Shown here one piece after another: positions 39,071 to 52,926 of a stretch of 64,000 bases of DNA. Each line of letters begins with the position of its first letter. Positions within the stretch are counted from its first letter, which is position 1. Position numbers and translations under genes: made by a program. The notes beneath the pieces were generated by a model. The model saw only the letters and a program-made list of their open reading frames with translations, was not told where the DNA came from and made no database searches. The stretch comes from an uncultured Pseudomonas sp. (GTDB taxonomy: Bacteria > Pseudomonadota > Gammaproteobacteria > Pseudomonadales > Pseudomonadaceae). The DNA lies in assembly GCF_913777995.1 (NCBI RefSeq), contig NZ_CAJYVE010000039.1, positions 1 to 64,000 on the forward strand. The letters are read 5' to 3'.

Positions 39071-40138
39071 TCAGATATCGGCGTCAGCTTCAGCCATGTC
39101 ATCAGCGGACTCGCTGAATTCCATGCCGCGGTTATCAGCCGCACCTGGTCCGGTGGTCAGCAGCTTGTCGCGAATCTGCTTCTCCAACGCGCCGGCGATT
39201 TCCGGGTTCTCCGCCAGGAACTTGGCAGAGTTGGCCTTGCCCTGACCGATCTTGTTGCCCTGGTAGCTGTACCAGGCGCCGGATTTCTCCAGGAAGCCAT
39301 GAGCAACGGCCAGATCGATGATCTCGCCATTGAGGTAGATGCCCTTGCCGTAGAGAATCTGGAACTCGGCCTGACGGAACGGTGGAGCGACCTTGTTCTT
39401 GACGATCTTGACGCGGGTTTCGCTGCCGACCACTTCGTCGCCTTCCTTCACCGCGCCGGTGCGGCGGATATCCAGACGTACCGAAGCGTAGAACTTCAGC
39501 GCGTTACCACCAGTGGTGGTTTCCGGGCTACCGAACATCACGCCGATCTTCATACGGATCTGGTTGATGAAGATCACCAGGCAGTTGGCGTTCTTGATGT
39601 TACCGGTGATCTTGCGCAGCGCCTGGGACATCAGGCGCGCTTGCAGGCCGACGTGCATGTCGCCCATCTCGCCTTCGATCTCGGCCTTGGGTACCAGCGC
39701 AGCCACGGAGTCGACGACGATCACGTCGATGGCGTTGGAACGCACCAGCATGTCGGTGATTTCCAGGGCCTGCTCACCGGTGTCCGGCTGCGAGACCAGC
39801 AGGTCGTCGACGTTGACGCCCAGCTTGCCGGCGTACTCGGGGTCGAGTGCGTGCTCGGCGTCGACGAAGGCACAGGTGGCGCCCAGCTTCTGCGCCTGAG
39901 CGATCACCGACAGGGTCAGGGTGGTTTTACCAGAAGATTCCGGGCCGTAGATCTCGACGATACGACCCTTTGGCAGGCCGCCGATACCAAGAGCGATATC
40001 CAGGCCGAGCGAGCCGGTAGAGATGGAAGGAATAGCCTGGCGCTCGTGGTCACCCATGCGCATTACGGCACCTTTACCGAATTGACGCTCGATCTGACCC
40101 AAGGCCGCAGCCAAGGCTTTCTTCTTGTTCTCGTCCAT
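39071..40138 (-). CDS. recA: Recombinase RecA
   Basis: ATP-dependent strand exchange protein and SOS co-protease. The 355-residue protein has Walker A GPESSGKT (65-72), Walker B VIVVDS, the mobile loop L2 ([19 protein letters not shown]), and the acidic C-terminal tail. ATG at 40138 gives the normal length; an in-frame extension was rejected. A perfect LexA box stands 48 bases upstream. Confidence 0.98.
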   Translation of the reverse strand: MDENKKKALAAALGQIERQFGKGAVMRMGDHERQAIPSISTGSLGLDIALGIGGLPKGRIVEIYGPESSGKTTLTLSVIAQAQKLGATCAFVDAEHALDPEYAGKLGVNVDDLLVSQPDTGEQALEITDMLVRSNAIDVIVVDSVAALVPKAEIEGEMGDMHVGLQARLMSQALRKITGNIKNANCLVIFINQIRMKIGVMFGSPETTTGGNALKFYASVRLDIRRTGAVKEGDEVVGSETRVKIVKNKVAPPFRQAEFQILYGKGIYLNGEIIDLAVAHGFLEKSGAWYSYQGNKIGQGKANSAKFLAENPEIAGALEKQIRDKLLTTGPGAADNRGMEFSESADDMAEADADI

Positions 40139-40185
40139 TGAAGTCCTCACGTAATCAAATTCAAAGGGCCTTGCGGCCACGACAA

Positions 40186-40201
40186 CTGTATAAGTAGACA
40201 G
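40186..40201 (-). promoter_or_regulatory. LexA box of recA
   Basis: CTGTATAAGTAGACAG fits CTG-N10-CAG and lies 48-63 bases upstream of the recA ATG, in the expected promoter. It supports LexA/SOS control of recA-recX. Confidence 0.85.
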
Positions 40202-40228
40202 TATTATTCCACAGCCCCGAGGGATCGC

Positions 40229-40729
40229 CTACCCCTGTTTCGGCATTTCTGCCTGACAAAGCTCCAGCAGCCCCTCTAGCGCGGCCTTTACCGTCTGTCG
40301 GCGGACCGCGTCACGGTCGCCGGCAAAATGTTCGCAGCGGGCAATCGACTGCGCGCCGACCGCCCAGCACAACCAGACGGTGCCCACCGGCTTGAGCGGC
40401 GTACCGCCACCCGGGCCCGCCACACCACTGACGGCCACCGCAAAGCGCGCACCGCTGCCGCGCTGGGCACCCTGTGCCATGGCCCGCACCACCTCTTCGC
40501 TGACCGCCCCGACGCTGCCGAACAGCTCCTCGGGGACGGCCAGTTGGCGCGTCTTCTGAGCATTGGAGTAGGTCACGTAGCCGGCCTCGAACCAGGCCGA
40601 ACTGCCAGCGATGCGAGTGATCGCCTCAGCGATACCACCGCCGGTGCAAGACTCGGCCGTGCTGACCTGCGCCCCGAGACGTTGAAGCTGCTCGCCCAGC
40701 GTCGCGGCGAGACGGGTAATGTCATCCAT
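40229..40729 (-). CDS. pncC: CinA C-terminal-type nicotinamide-nucleotide amidase
   Basis: Hydrolyses nicotinamide mononucleotide to nicotinate mononucleotide in NAD recycling. The 166-residue protein is a stand-alone CinA C-terminal domain (AESCTGGGIAE, GYVTYSNAQK, SGVAGPGGGTPLKPVGTVW) without the N-terminal pyrophosphatase part. AAGGA precedes the ATG. It lies upstream of recA in the same direction; the LexA box falls between them. Confidence 0.93.
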   Translation of the reverse strand: MDDITRLAATLGEQLQRLGAQVSTAESCTGGGIAEAITRIAGSSAWFEAGYVTYSNAQKTRQLAVPEELFGSVGAVSEEVVRAMAQGAQRGSGARFAVAVSGVAGPGGGTPLKPVGTVWLCWAVGAQSIARCEHFAGDRDAVRRQTVKAALEGLLELCQAEMPKQG

Positions 40730-40936
40730 GCGGCGTTCCTTGTATCTATCCGGGAAGTTCTGGCCGGCAAGTCTACACACGCAGACCGACCAGCAGCAGC
40801 GCAAAAGGTGTGCTCATGATTCGAGCCGATACGCGTGGTAACCTTGCGCGCATCGCATGGCCGGCCCGCCTGTTTGCCGGCCGCTACCTGACGGCAAAGT
40901 GCCCTCACCCACCGAACGAACCAGCATGATCCACTG

Positions 40937-43516
40937 ATGAACAAAGCCATTACCGACCTGTCCGCCCACACCCCCATGATGCAGCAATACTGGAAGCTCA
41001 AGAACCAGCATCCAGACCAGCTGATGTTCTACCGCATGGGCGACTTCTACGAGATTTTCTACGAAGACGCGAAGAAAGCCGCCAAGTTGCTGGACATCAC
41101 CCTCACCGCCCGCGGTCAGTCCGCCGGGCAGAGCATCCCGATGTGCGGCATCCCCTTTCACTCGCTGGAAGGCTATCTCGCCCGGCTGGTGAAGCTGGGT
41201 GAGTCGGTGGTGATCTGCGAGCAGATCGGCGACCCGGCCACCAGCAAGGGTCCGGTGGAGCGCCAGGTGGTGCGTATCATCACGCCGGGCACGGTGAGTG
41301 ACGAAGCACTGCTCGACGAGCGCCGCGACAACCTGCTGGCCGCCCTGCTGGGTGACGAGCGCCTGTTCGGCCTGGCAGTGCTCGACATCACCAGTGGTCA
41401 GTTCAGCGTTCAGGAAATCGTTGGCTGGGAAAACCTGCTGGCCGAGCTGGAACGTATCAATCCGGTGGAGCTGCTGATCCCCGACGACTGGCCGCAAGGC
41501 CTGCCGGCCGAGAAGCGCCGTGGTTCGCGGCGCCGGGCCCCGTGGGACTTCGAGCGCGACTCGGCACACAAGAGCCTGTGCCAGCAGTTCGGCACCCAGG
41601 ACCTGAAGGGCTTCGGCTGCGAAACCCTGACCCTGGCCATTGGTGCCGCCGGCTGCCTGCTGGCCTACGCCAAGGAGACCCAGCGTACTGCCCTGCCGCA
41701 CCTGCGCAGCCTGCGTCACGAGCGCATGGACGACACGGTGATCCTCGACGGCGCCAGCCGCCGCAACCTGGAGCTGGACACCAACCTGGCCGGTGGCCGC
41801 GACAACACTCTGCTGTCGGTCATGGACCGCTGCCAGACCGCGATGGGCACGCGCTTGCTGATCCGCTGGCTGAATCGTCCACTGCGCGACCTGCCGGTCA
41901 TTCAGGCTCGGCAGAGCGCCATCAGCTGCTTCCTGGACCGCTACCGCTTCGAAGGCCTGCAACCGCAGCTCAAGGACATTGGCGATATCGAGCGTATCCT
42001 GGCGCGTATCGGCCTGCGCAACGCCCGCCCGCGAGACTTGGCACGCCTGCGCGACGCACTGACTGCCCTGCCCCAACTGCAGGACGCCATGGCTGACCTT
42101 GAAGCCCCACACCTGCAACAGCTGGCGCGTACCGCCGGGACCTACCCTGAACTGGCCGACCTGCTGCAACGGGCGATCATCGACAATCCTCCCGCCGTGA
42201 TCCGCGACGGTGGCGTACTCAAGACCGGTTTCGATGCCGAACTGGACGAGCTGCAGTCGCTGAGCGAGAACGCCGGCCAGTTCCTCATCGACCTGGAGGC
42301 ACGTGAGAAAGCCCGTACTGGCCTGGCCAACCTGAAAGTCGGCTACAACCGCGTACACGGCTACTACATCGAGCTGCCGACCAAACAGGCCGAACAGGCT
42401 CCGGCCGATTACATCCGCCGCCAGACCCTCAAGGGTGCCGAGCGTTTCATCACCCCCGAGCTGAAAGAATTCGAAGACAAGGCGCTGTCGGCCAAGAGCC
42501 GCGCCCTGGCACGGGAGAAGATGCTCTACGAGGCGCTGCTCGAAGACCTCATCGGTCACCTTGCACCACTGCAGGACACCGCTGCGGCACTGGCCGAACT
42601 GGACGTGCTGAGCAACCTCGCCGAGCGGGCACTGAACCTCGACCTGAACTGCCCGAGCTTCGTCGCCGAACCGTGCATGAAGATCGAGCAGGGTCGCCAC
42701 CCGGTGGTTGAGCAGGTGCTGTCCAGCCCCTTCGTGGCTAACGACCTGGCCCTGGACGACAACACCCGCATGCTGGTCATCACCGGTCCGAACATGGGCG
42801 GTAAATCGACCTACATGCGCCAGACGGCGCTGATCGTGCTGCTGGCCCACATCGGTAGTTTCGTCCCCGCGGCCCGCTGCGAGCTGTCGCTGGTCGACCG
42901 CATCTTCACCCGCATCGGCTCCAGTGACGACCTGGCCGGCGGCCGCTCGACCTTCATGGTGGAGATGAGCGAAACGGCGAACATCCTGCACAACGCCACC
43001 GACCGCAGCCTGGTGCTGATGGACGAAGTAGGCCGCGGTACCAGCACCTTCGACGGCCTGTCGCTGGCCTGGGCTGCGGCAGAATGTCTCGCCCAGCTGC
43101 GCGCCTACACCCTGTTCGCCACGCATTACTTCGAGCTGACCGTGCTGCCGGAAAGCGAACCGCTGGTCGCCAACGTGCACCTGAACGCCACCGAGCACAA
43201 CGAACGAATCGTGTTCCTGCATCGCGTGCTGCCCGGCCCCGCCAGCCAGAGCTACGGCCTCGCCGTGGCCCAACTGGCCGGGGTTCCGGGCCGGGTCATC
43301 AACCGTGCCAAAGAGCATCTGCAGCGCCTGGAGACCACCAGCCTGCCTCACGAGCAGCCCAAGGCCAAACCCGGCAAGCCGGCAGCGCCGATGCAGAGCG
43401 ACCTGTTCGCCAGCCTGCCGCACCCGGTGCTGGAAGAACTGGGGCGGCTGAAACCCGATGACTTGACACCTCGTCAGGCGCTGGATCTGCTGTATTCATT
43501 GCAAACACGGCTGTGA
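40937..43516 (+). CDS. mutS: DNA mismatch repair protein MutS
   Basis: Mismatch-recognition ATPase. The 859-residue protein has the mismatch-contact Phe37-x-Glu39 (GDFYEIF), connector, core and clamp domains, Walker [10 protein letters not shown] (about 616-624), the [12 protein letters not shown] region, and a C-terminal QSDLF beta-clamp motif (about 821-825). It diverges from the pncC gene across 207 bases. Confidence 0.98.
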   Translation: MNKAITDLSAHTPMMQQYWKLKNQHPDQLMFYRMGDFYEIFYEDAKKAAKLLDITLTARGQSAGQSIPMCGIPFHSLEGYLARLVKLGESVVICEQIGDPATSKGPVERQVVRIITPGTVSDEALLDERRDNLLAALLGDERLFGLAVLDITSGQFSVQEIVGWENLLAELERINPVELLIPDDWPQGLPAEKRRGSRRRAPWDFERDSAHKSLCQQFGTQDLKGFGCETLTLAIGAAGCLLAYAKETQRTALPHLRSLRHERMDDTVILDGASRRNLELDTNLAGGRDNTLLSVMDRCQTAMGTRLLIRWLNRPLRDLPVIQARQSAISCFLDRYRFEGLQPQLKDIGDIERILARIGLRNARPRDLARLRDALTALPQLQDAMADLEAPHLQQLARTAGTYPELADLLQRAIIDNPPAVIRDGGVLKTGFDAELDELQSLSENAGQFLIDLEAREKARTGLANLKVGYNRVHGYYIELPTKQAEQAPADYIRRQTLKGAERFITPELKEFEDKALSAKSRALAREKMLYEALLEDLIGHLAPLQDTAAALAELDVLSNLAERALNLDLNCPSFVAEPCMKIEQGRHPVVEQVLSSPFVANDLALDDNTRMLVITGPNMGGKSTYMRQTALIVLLAHIGSFVPAARCELSLVDRIFTRIGSSDDLAGGRSTFMVEMSETANILHNATDRSLVLMDEVGRGTSTFDGLSLAWAAAECLAQLRAYTLFATHYFELTVLPESEPLVANVHLNATEHNERIVFLHRVLPGPASQSYGLAVAQLAGVPGRVINRAKEHLQRLETTSLPHEQPKAKPGKPAAPMQSDLFASLPHPVLEELGRLKPDDLTPRQALDLLYSLQTRL

Positions 43517-43819
43517 CGGCAAGCGTAACAAGCTGTTAGAATCCGGCGCGGTTTTCGGGTGCTCTCAGCAATCAGTCTGATCGAGCCATCGCACGAACCA
43601 CCAGCCGCGTGAAAGCGCAGCAAACCCGGGGTCGAGCGGCAGGCGGGCCTGACCAACCCGCCTGTTGGGCCGTTTACCCGCCGGCTGATGAGCGCATGAA
43701 TCGCGACGCTGCCCATCCGCCCTTGAACGATGTGTTTTCGCACGGTTTGGTGTAATAGCCGAGCCCGGCATGCCTGTCTGATATGGCGATGCTGTCGCCG
43801 CCTGAGGAGAAAATTAGAA
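43517..43819 (+). promoter_or_regulatory. Long leader upstream of fdxA
   Basis: 303 bases between mutS and fdxA with no supported gene. A TAGAAT -10-like hexamer occurs at about 43537, which would give a 5' leader of about 270 bases. GAGGAG ribosome site at about 43803-43808. No regulatory motif identified. Confidence 0.4.
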
Positions 43820-44143
43820 ATGACCTTCGTCGTCACCGACAACTGCATCAAGTGCAAGTACACCGACTGCGTAGAAGTCTGTCCGGTGGACTGCTTCTAC
43901 GAAGGCCCGAATTTCCTGGTGATTCACCCGGATGAGTGCATCGATTGCGCACTCTGCGAGCCTGAGTGCCCGGCCCAAGCCATTTTCTCCGAAGACGAGA
44001 TCCCGGCTGGCATGGAAAACTTCATCGAACTCAATGCCGAACTGGCAGAAATCTGGCCCAACATCACCGAGCGCAAAGACCCACTGCCCGACGCGGCAGA
44101 TTGGGATGGCAAGACTGGCAAGATCGCCGATCTGCAGCGTTGA
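43820..44143 (+). CDS. fdxA: 7Fe ferredoxin FdxA
   Basis: Small electron carrier with one 3Fe-4S and one 4Fe-4S cluster. The 107-residue protein has the first cluster region C9, C12, C17, C21 and C25 and the second C40-x2-C43-x2-C46-x3-C50-P. The C-terminal tail beyond about residue 60 is typical of the Azotobacter/Pseudomonas type. Start after GAGGAG. Partner reductase could be the FprA encoded at 32.4-33.2 kb. Confidence 0.97.
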   Translation: MTFVVTDNCIKCKYTDCVEVCPVDCFYEGPNFLVIHPDECIDCALCEPECPAQAIFSEDEIPAGMENFIELNAELAEIWPNITERKDPLPDAADWDGKTGKIADLQR

Positions 44144-44145
44144 TC

Positions 44146-44170
44146 CGAAAGGCCCCATGTGGGCCTTTCG
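44146..44170 (+). terminator. Terminator of fdxA
   Basis: CGAAAGGCCC-CATGT-GGGCCTTTCG, immediately after the fdxA stop; the following U-tract is poor (TGTTAT). Confidence 0.65.
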
Positions 44171-44197
44171 TGTTATAGAGCCCCATTTTCAATGGGC

Positions 44198-44330
44198 AAA
44201 AAAAAGGGGCGGTATAACCGCCCACATTTTTTCCCTAATCCATTCGATCCCTTTCATCGTCCTGATGAAACGCCTCCTGCGTGATCCTTGAAAGCCTGCT
44301 TCCTTGTAGGCCCGTGCCACTCCGTCGACA
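44198..44330 (-). ncRNA. rsmZ: RsmZ small regulatory RNA
   Basis: GacA-induced RNA that sequesters the translational repressor RsmA/RsmE. The minus strand between fdxA and rpoS, the position of rsmZ in Pseudomonas, starts TGTCGACGGA, carries eight GGA motifs (plus-strand TCC at 44232, 44239, 44248, 44260, 44275, 44285, 44301, 44321), and places GGA in hairpin loops, for example TTCATC-AGGAC-GATGAA. It ends in GGGCGG-TTAT-CCGCCC-type terminator with a T-run at 44198-44205. Size about 133 nt, near that of known RsmZ. The 5' end is inferred from TATTAT at 44339-44344. An 80-codon frame covering it is not a gene. Confidence 0.93.
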
Positions 44331-44338
44331 CAGTTCCG

Positions 44339-44344
44339 ATAATA
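44339..44344 (-). promoter_or_regulatory. -10 element of rsmZ
   Basis: TATTAT on the minus strand, eight bases before the inferred RsmZ start; no good -35, as expected for an activator-dependent promoter. Confidence 0.65.
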
Positions 44345-44503
44345 ATGTTTTTTCCCCTTGGCGCAATGCCCTCGTGTCGAGACAAAAACGCCAAAAAAGC
44401 GCATTAAAAGATAAAAATCCTTGAAAATCATAACGATAAGAAAGATTTACAACATATCAAGGCAATGAATTTACAGCCTCAAACAACACTTGCTTACAGT
44501 TTA

Positions 44504-44521
44504 AGTAAGCAATGGCTTACA
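44504..44521 (-). promoter_or_regulatory. GacA-dependent upstream activating sequence of rsmZ
   Basis: Minus strand TGTAAGCCATTGCTTACT fits the GacA box TGTAAG-N6-CTTACA (one final mismatch). It lies about 175-190 bases upstream of the RsmZ start, the usual distance. A further half-site, CTGTAAGC, is ten bases closer to rsmZ. The flanks (44400-44610) are AT-rich, as for H-NS-like MvaT sites at this locus. Confidence 0.88.
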
Positions 44522-44612
44522 CATTCAGATACCCGAACACGGAAAGTTAAAAATAATTAAACCCGAAATATATGTAATTGTAAGAACACGTTCATCAATG
44601 TGTGCTCAGCAT

Positions 44613-44653
44613 GAAAAAAGCCGATATCGACAGACGGCTATCGATATCGGCTT
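44613..44653 (-). terminator. Terminator of rpoS
   Basis: Arms AAGCCGATATCGA / TCGATATCGGCTT with a ten-base loop, followed on the minus strand by TTTTTT; 15 bases after the rpoS stop. Confidence 0.85.
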
Positions 44654-44668
44654 TGGCTCTTGCAACGC

Positions 44669-45679
<1,011 letters not shown>

Positions 45680-45784
45680 TGTTATAGTCCTTTGGTGAGT
45701 TCGACCTCAAGCTCCAGTGTCACCTGATTTCCGTGGCAACACTTGAGCCTGTTCCTATCTACGCCAGGAACAGGCTGACAATGT

Positions 45785-46657
45785 TCAACGCTTTGGCAGG
45801 AATTGCAGTGGATCTACAGGCTTACCTTGTCGGCGAATCTCGAAATGCAGTTTCACCCGGTCAGTTCCTGTTGACCCCATCTCGGCAATCGTCTGCCCAG
45901 CCTTGACCTGTTGCCCTTCCCGTACCAATAGCCTGCGATTGTGACCGTAGGCGCTGACGTAGGTATCGCTGTGTTTGATGATTATCAGTTCGCCGTAGCC
46001 CCGTAATCCACTTCCGGCGTAAACAACCGAACCATCAGACGCGGCTAAAACAGGCTGTCCCAAATCTCCCGCGATATCAATGCCTTTATTCAAACTACCG
46101 TTTGAAGAAAATTTACCTATCAAAACGCCACTAGCCGGCCATGCCCAGCCGCTCGGCGAACGCTCTGCAGCGCCGGCCGGTGTGCTGGCAGCCGGCGGGA
46201 TGACCACCGGTGTAACAGCCACCGGTTTGGAAATGACCGTGGTCTTTACAGAGCCGGAACTGCTGGTCGTGGTCGAACTGGTCGAGGTGCTGGGCACCGG
46301 CCGACTCGTAGCAGCAGCCACGACGGGGGCACCTTCGGAGCGGCCATCGAAACGGATCGTCTGCCCCGGACGGATGGTATAGGGCTCGGGAATCTGGTTG
46401 CGGGCCGCCAGCGCTTTCCAGTCCCAGCCATAGCGGAAGGCGATGGAAAACAGCGTATCGCCCCGTTTGACCACGTACTGCCCGGTGGTAACCGCCGGGC
46501 GCTGCGCGACCTGGTTGCCGTTGCGGTCCACCACGCGCACGCCACCGGAGGGCGAACTGGCGCAGCCGGCCAGCAGGACGCTGAAGGCAATGCCAAGAAC
46601 GAGATGCTGAAAGCCTGTCATCGATGATCCAAGCTGCCGAATGCCCCTGAGACTCAC
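45785..46657 (-). CDS. nlpD: Murein hydrolase activator lipoprotein NlpD
   Basis: Envelope lipoprotein that activates the amidase AmiC at division. The 290-residue protein has lipobox VLLAGC (Cys32), a LysM domain (about 60-104: YVVKRGDTLFSIAFRYG), a Ser/Thr-rich linker and a C-terminal LytM/M23 domain (about 170-286). The zinc ligands are degenerate: NKGIDI instead of HxGxD and KLHFEI instead of HLHFEI, as in E. coli NlpD. A GTG with AAGGGAG upstream was chosen; an ATG 12 codons on (46621) is the alternative. Confidence 0.93.
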   Translation of the reverse strand: MSLRGIRQLGSSMTGFQHLVLGIAFSVLLAGCASSPSGGVRVVDRNGNQVAQRPAVTTGQYVVKRGDTLFSIAFRYGWDWKALAARNQIPEPYTIRPGQTIRFDGRSEGAPVVAAATSRPVPSTSTSSTTTSSSGSVKTTVISKPVAVTPVVIPPAASTPAGAAERSPSGWAWPASGVLIGKFSSNGSLNKGIDIAGDLGQPVLAASDGSVVYAGSGLRGYGELIIIKHSDTYVSAYGHNRRLLVREGQQVKAGQTIAEMGSTGTDRVKLHFEIRRQGKPVDPLQFLPKR

Positions 46658-46840
46658 CCGCCACTCCCTTTACCGGTGACTGAATTGAAAGACGCCAAGT
46701 TGTGCAGAAACAATCGAGAACCGCCCTTTAGTCTGAGATGAAACGAGGCCTGAAGCCGCGGGGCCTGCCTGATAATGCCACGCTGCCAGCTTCTGGCTGC
46801 TCGATAGACCGGCGCGGCTGTGCAGAATTCACTGCAGCGC

Positions 46841-48254
<1,414 letters not shown>

Positions 48255-48267
<13 letters not shown>

Positions 48268-49313
48268 GGGTTGTCCGTAAGCCCGACCGGCACCAGATCG
48301 ACGAGTTCACGGACCACGACGGTCGCGAAGCATCCGGGCGGAAGGACGAATTCCAGTTGCAGAATGTCAGGCTCCGGATAATGCCACGTCAGACGCCCAA
48401 TGGGCAGTCGCAGGATGCGACGCTCGTGTTCCATTCCCGCCCTGACCAGCCAGTCGCGCAATGACGCCTCGCCGTCTGCCACGGCATTCTCCAGCTCGGC
48501 ACTGGTGCCTGCGGCGGGTGATGGCCCTTCGCCCCATTGCGGTCCGGTGGGATGCAGGTCGAGAATCGCCAGACGCGGGTCATGGCACTCCTCGACACCG
48601 GCCGGGAAAAAACTGCGGCTGCCGGTGAAGGCCAGCAGATCGCCGACCTGCGCCTGGTTCCAGGTGCCGTCGGCAACGCGCCGGGCCAGCACCCGGTTGA
48701 ACAGGTAGCTGCGTGCGCTGGACAGCAGCCGGGAGCGCACTGCGCGCTGCTCGGGCAGGGCCTGGCGTGCGGCGAACTCCTGGGCCTGCGCCACATTGCC
48801 GCCTTGGTGACCGAAACGCTGGGTGCCGAAGTAATTGGGCACGCCTTGGGCCGCCAGGGTTTCCAGGCGCAGCTGCAGGGCAGCCTGGTCGGCCTGCAGA
48901 CGGGTCAGGCGCAGGGTGAAGCCATTGGCGGCATGCGCACCGCGCTGCAGCTTGCGGCGGTGGCGGACGCTGCGCAGGATGCTCAGGGTCGCGTCCTCGG
49001 CAGCCGACAAATCAGGGTCGGCCTTGCCAGGCAGCTGAATGCTGAACCATTGGCGAGTCAGTGCCTGGCGGTCCTTGAGCCCGGCATAGCTGACGGTGCG
49101 CAACGGCACCCCGGCGGCACGCGCCAGTCGTCGCGCGGCTTCTTCAGTGTTCAGGCCGCGCTTCTCGACCCACAGCCAAAGGTGCTCGCCATCGCCGGAC
49201 AGCGGAATGTCCAGCACTTCATCAACCTGGAAGTCTTCGGCCACCGCCTTGAGCTGCGCGGTGCCCAGTGCCGCGCCATGAGCCCGGGGGCCCAGTAGTT
49301 GCAGTTCGTTCAT
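48255..49313 (-). CDS. truD: tRNA pseudouridine(13) synthase TruD
   Basis: Isomerises U13 in tRNA-Glu. The 352-residue protein has the catalytic Asp81 in [15 protein letters not shown] and the NYFGTQRFG motif, with the TRUD insertion domain in the middle. Its ATG overlaps the ispF stop (ATGA). Confidence 0.96.
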
Positions 49314-49783
49314 GCCGACAGCAACAGCGCGACGGCATGCACCGCGATGCCTTCCTCACGACCGACGAAGCCGAGCTTTTCAGTGGTGGTGGCCTTGACG
49401 TTGACCTGGTCGAGCTGCACCTGCAGGTCTTCGGCGATCAGTTCGCGCATAGCCTGGATATGCGGGGCCATCTTGGGTGCCTGGGCAACGATGGTGGCGT
49501 CGACGTTGCCGACCTTCCAGCCCTTCTCCTGCACCAGTTTGAGCACGTGGCGCAGCAGCACGCGGCTGTCGGCGCCCTTGAACTGCGGGTCGGTATCAGG
49601 GAAGTGCCGACCGATGTCGCCCAGCGCCGCCGCGCCCAGCAGTGCATCACTCAGGGCATGCAGCAGGACATCGCCGTCGGAATGGGCCAGCAGACCGAAA
49701 CCATGCGCGATGCGCACCCCGCCCAAGGTAATGAAATCGCCTTCGGCGAAACGATGCACATCGTAGCCATGACCTATACGCAT
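49310..49783 (-). CDS. ispF: 2-C-methyl-D-erythritol 2,4-cyclodiphosphate synthase IspF
   Basis: MEP-pathway enzyme. The 157-residue protein has the metal site GHGYDVHRF (Asp8, His10), [25 protein letters not shown] and the C-terminal ATTTEKLGF. Its only SD-like bases (AGGG) lie in the 3' arm of a terminator-like hairpin ending three bases before the ATG. Confidence 0.97.
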   Translation of the reverse strand: MRIGHGYDVHRFAEGDFITLGGVRIAHGFGLLAHSDGDVLLHALSDALLGAAALGDIGRHFPDTDPQFKGADSRVLLRHVLKLVQEKGWKVGNVDATIVAQAPKMAPHIQAMRELIAEDLQVQLDQVNVKATTTEKLGFVGREEGIAVHAVALLLSA

Positions 49784-49785
49784 AG

Positions 49786-49812
49786 AAAAACGCCCTGAAA
49801 AAAGTCAGGGCG
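49786..49812 (-). terminator. Terminator-like hairpin just before ispF
   Basis: On the minus strand CGCCCTGA-CTTTTT-TCAGGGCG-TTTTT, between the fghA stop (38 bases upstream) and the ispF ATG (three bases downstream). It has the shape of an intrinsic terminator for fghA, yet abuts an essential gene. Confidence 0.8.
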
Positions 49813-49850
49813 GAATTCTACCTGCTTTGGCGCGCCTTGGGGCCGCTGTA

Positions 49851-50699
49851 TCAGTAGGCTTTCAAGGCTGTCGCGTGGTGACGCAGGTGTTCTTCGATGA
49901 AGCTGGCGATGAAGTAGTAGCTGTGGTCATAACCAGGCTGCATGCGCAGGTTCAGCGGATGCCCCGCCGCCCTGGCGGCCTGTACCAGCGCCTCTGGCTT
50001 GAGCTGATTGACCAGGAAGTCGTCGCGGTCGCCCTGGTCGACCAGAATCGGCAGCTTCTGGGTCGCCTGGGCCAGCAACAGGCTGGCATCCCACTCGCGC
50101 CAGCGCGAACGGTCCTCCCCCAGGTAGCGGGAAAAGGCCTTTTGCCCCCACGGGCAGTCCACGGGGTTACAGATCGGCGAAAACGCCGAGACCGACTGGT
50201 AGCGCCCCGGGTTGCGCAACGCACAGACCAGCGCCCCATGCCCGCCCATCGAATGGCCGCTGATACCCCGCGCCTGGGACGCCGGGAAGTGCACCTCGAT
50301 CAGAGCTGGCAGCTCATCGACCACGTAGTCGTACATCCGGTAGTGCCGAGCGTAGGGTTGCTCGGTGGCGTTAAGGTAGAAACCGGCACCCAGGCCGAAG
50401 TCCCAGGCACCGTCCGGGTCACCGGCCACGTCCGGGCCACGCGGGCTGGTGTCCGGGGCGACGATGATCAGCCCCAGCTCGGCGGCCATGCGCTGGGCAC
50501 CGGCCTTCTGCATGAAGTTCTCGTCGGTGCAGGTCAACCCCGACAGCCAGTACAGCACCGGCAGCTTGCCGCCCTGCTCGGCCTGAGGCGGCAGGTACAC
50601 GGCGAACACCATGTCGCACCCCAGTGCACTGGAATGATGCTTGTAACGCTTGTGCCAGCCGCCGAAGCTTTTCTGGCAGGAAATGTTTTCCAAACTCAT
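49851..50699 (-). CDS. fghA: S-formylglutathione hydrolase FghA
   Basis: Second enzyme of glutathione-dependent formaldehyde detoxification: S-formylglutathione to glutathione and formate. The 282-residue protein is an esterase-D-type hydrolase with nucleophile in [10 protein letters not shown], oxyanion motif [11 protein letters not shown] and late catalytic [13 protein letters not shown] precedes the ATG. It lies 105 bases downstream of frmA in the same direction. Confidence 0.96.
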   Translation of the reverse strand: MSLENISCQKSFGGWHKRYKHHSSALGCDMVFAVYLPPQAEQGGKLPVLYWLSGLTCTDENFMQKAGAQRMAAELGLIIVAPDTSPRGPDVAGDPDGAWDFGLGAGFYLNATEQPYARHYRMYDYVVDELPALIEVHFPASQARGISGHSMGGHGALVCALRNPGRYQSVSAFSPICNPVDCPWGQKAFSRYLGEDRSRWREWDASLLLAQATQKLPILVDQGDRDDFLVNQLKPEALVQAARAAGHPLNLRMQPGYDHSYYFIASFIEEHLRHHATALKAY

Positions 50700-50804
50700 C
50701 GATTGGCTCCCAGCTGCAGGCCACGGGCGACAGGCGAGTCCGCAACTCCCTGCCGACCGAAACCCGAGCTTTCATCTTGTGACTGGAGGCGTGAGGCTGG
50801 CGCC

Positions 50805-52023
<1,219 letters not shown>

Positions 52024-52926
52024 ATGTTCATCAATGGCTGGGAAGGCATCGACGAGTTCGTCGCGGTCGCCGAATGCGGGCAGTTCACTGCCGCCGCGCA
52101 GCGCCTGGGGGTTTCCTCATCACACATCAGCCGGCAGATCGCCCGCCTGGAAGAGCGCCTGCAGAGCCGCCTGCTGTACCGCAGCACTCGGCGTGTCGCA
52201 CTCACCGAAGCCGGGCAGACCTTCCTGCAGCATTGCCAACGCCTGCAAGACGGCCGCGAAGAAGCGTTGCGTGCCATCGGTGATCTCACTGGCGAGCCCA
52301 AGGGCCTGCTGCGCATGACCTGCGCCGTGGCCTACGGTGAGCGCTTCATTGCCCCGCTGGTTACCCGCTTCATGGAAAAGCACCCACAGTTGCGGGTCGA
52401 TATCGAGCTGTCGAACACCACGCTGGACCTGCTGCAGGAGGGCATGGACCTGGCCATCCGCCTGGGCCGCCTGCAGGACTCGCGCCTGGTCGCCACCCGC
52501 CTGGCGCCTCGGCGCATGTACCTGTGCGCCTCCCCGTCCTATCTGGAACGCTACGGTCGCCCGCACAGCCTGTCGGAACTCAACCGGCACAACTGCCTGG
52601 TCGGCAGCAGCGATACCTGGCTGCTGCAGCAGAATGGGCGGGAATTCTCGCAACGCGTGCACGGCAACTGGCGCTGCAACAGCGGCCAGGCGGTGCTGGA
52701 CGCCGCGCTCAATGGCATGGGCCTGTGCCAACTACCGGATTACTACGTGCTCGAACACCTGCAAAGTGGTGCCTTGGTGTCATTGCTGGAGCCGCACCAG
52801 CCCCCCAACACCGCCGTGTGGGCGCTGTACCCTCAGCAGCGGCATCTGTCACCGAAAGTGCGCAACCTGGTGGACTATCTCAAGCAAGGGCTGGCACAGC
52901 GCAAGGAATACCTCGGCGCCTACTAA
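52024..52926 (+). CDS. gfnR: LysR-type regulator GfnR of formaldehyde detoxification
   Basis: The 300-residue protein has an N-terminal LysR HTH (GIDEFVAVAECGQFTAAAQR, SSSHISRQIARLE) and an effector domain. Its divergence from frmA-fghA matches P. aeruginosa GfnR, which activates that operon under formaldehyde. GGGA precedes the ATG. Its stop overlaps the convergent ispD stop by four bases. Confidence 0.88.
   Translation: MFINGWEGIDEFVAVAECGQFTAAAQRLGVSSSHISRQIARLEERLQSRLLYRSTRRVALTEAGQTFLQHCQRLQDGREEALRAIGDLTGEPKGLLRMTCAVAYGERFIAPLVTRFMEKHPQLRVDIELSNTTLDLLQEGMDLAIRLGRLQDSRLVATRLAPRRMYLCASPSYLERYGRPHSLSELNRHNCLVGSSDTWLLQQNGREFSQRVHGNWRCNSGQAVLDAALNGMGLCQLPDYYVLEHLQSGALVSLLEPHQPPNTAVWALYPQQRHLSPKVRNLVDYLKQGLAQRKEYLGAY

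Noticed and set aside
44189-44431. Leftward 80-codon frame in the fdxA-rpoS spacer
   Set aside because: It lies across RsmZ, its terminator and promoter; composition reflects GGA motifs, and it has no family match.
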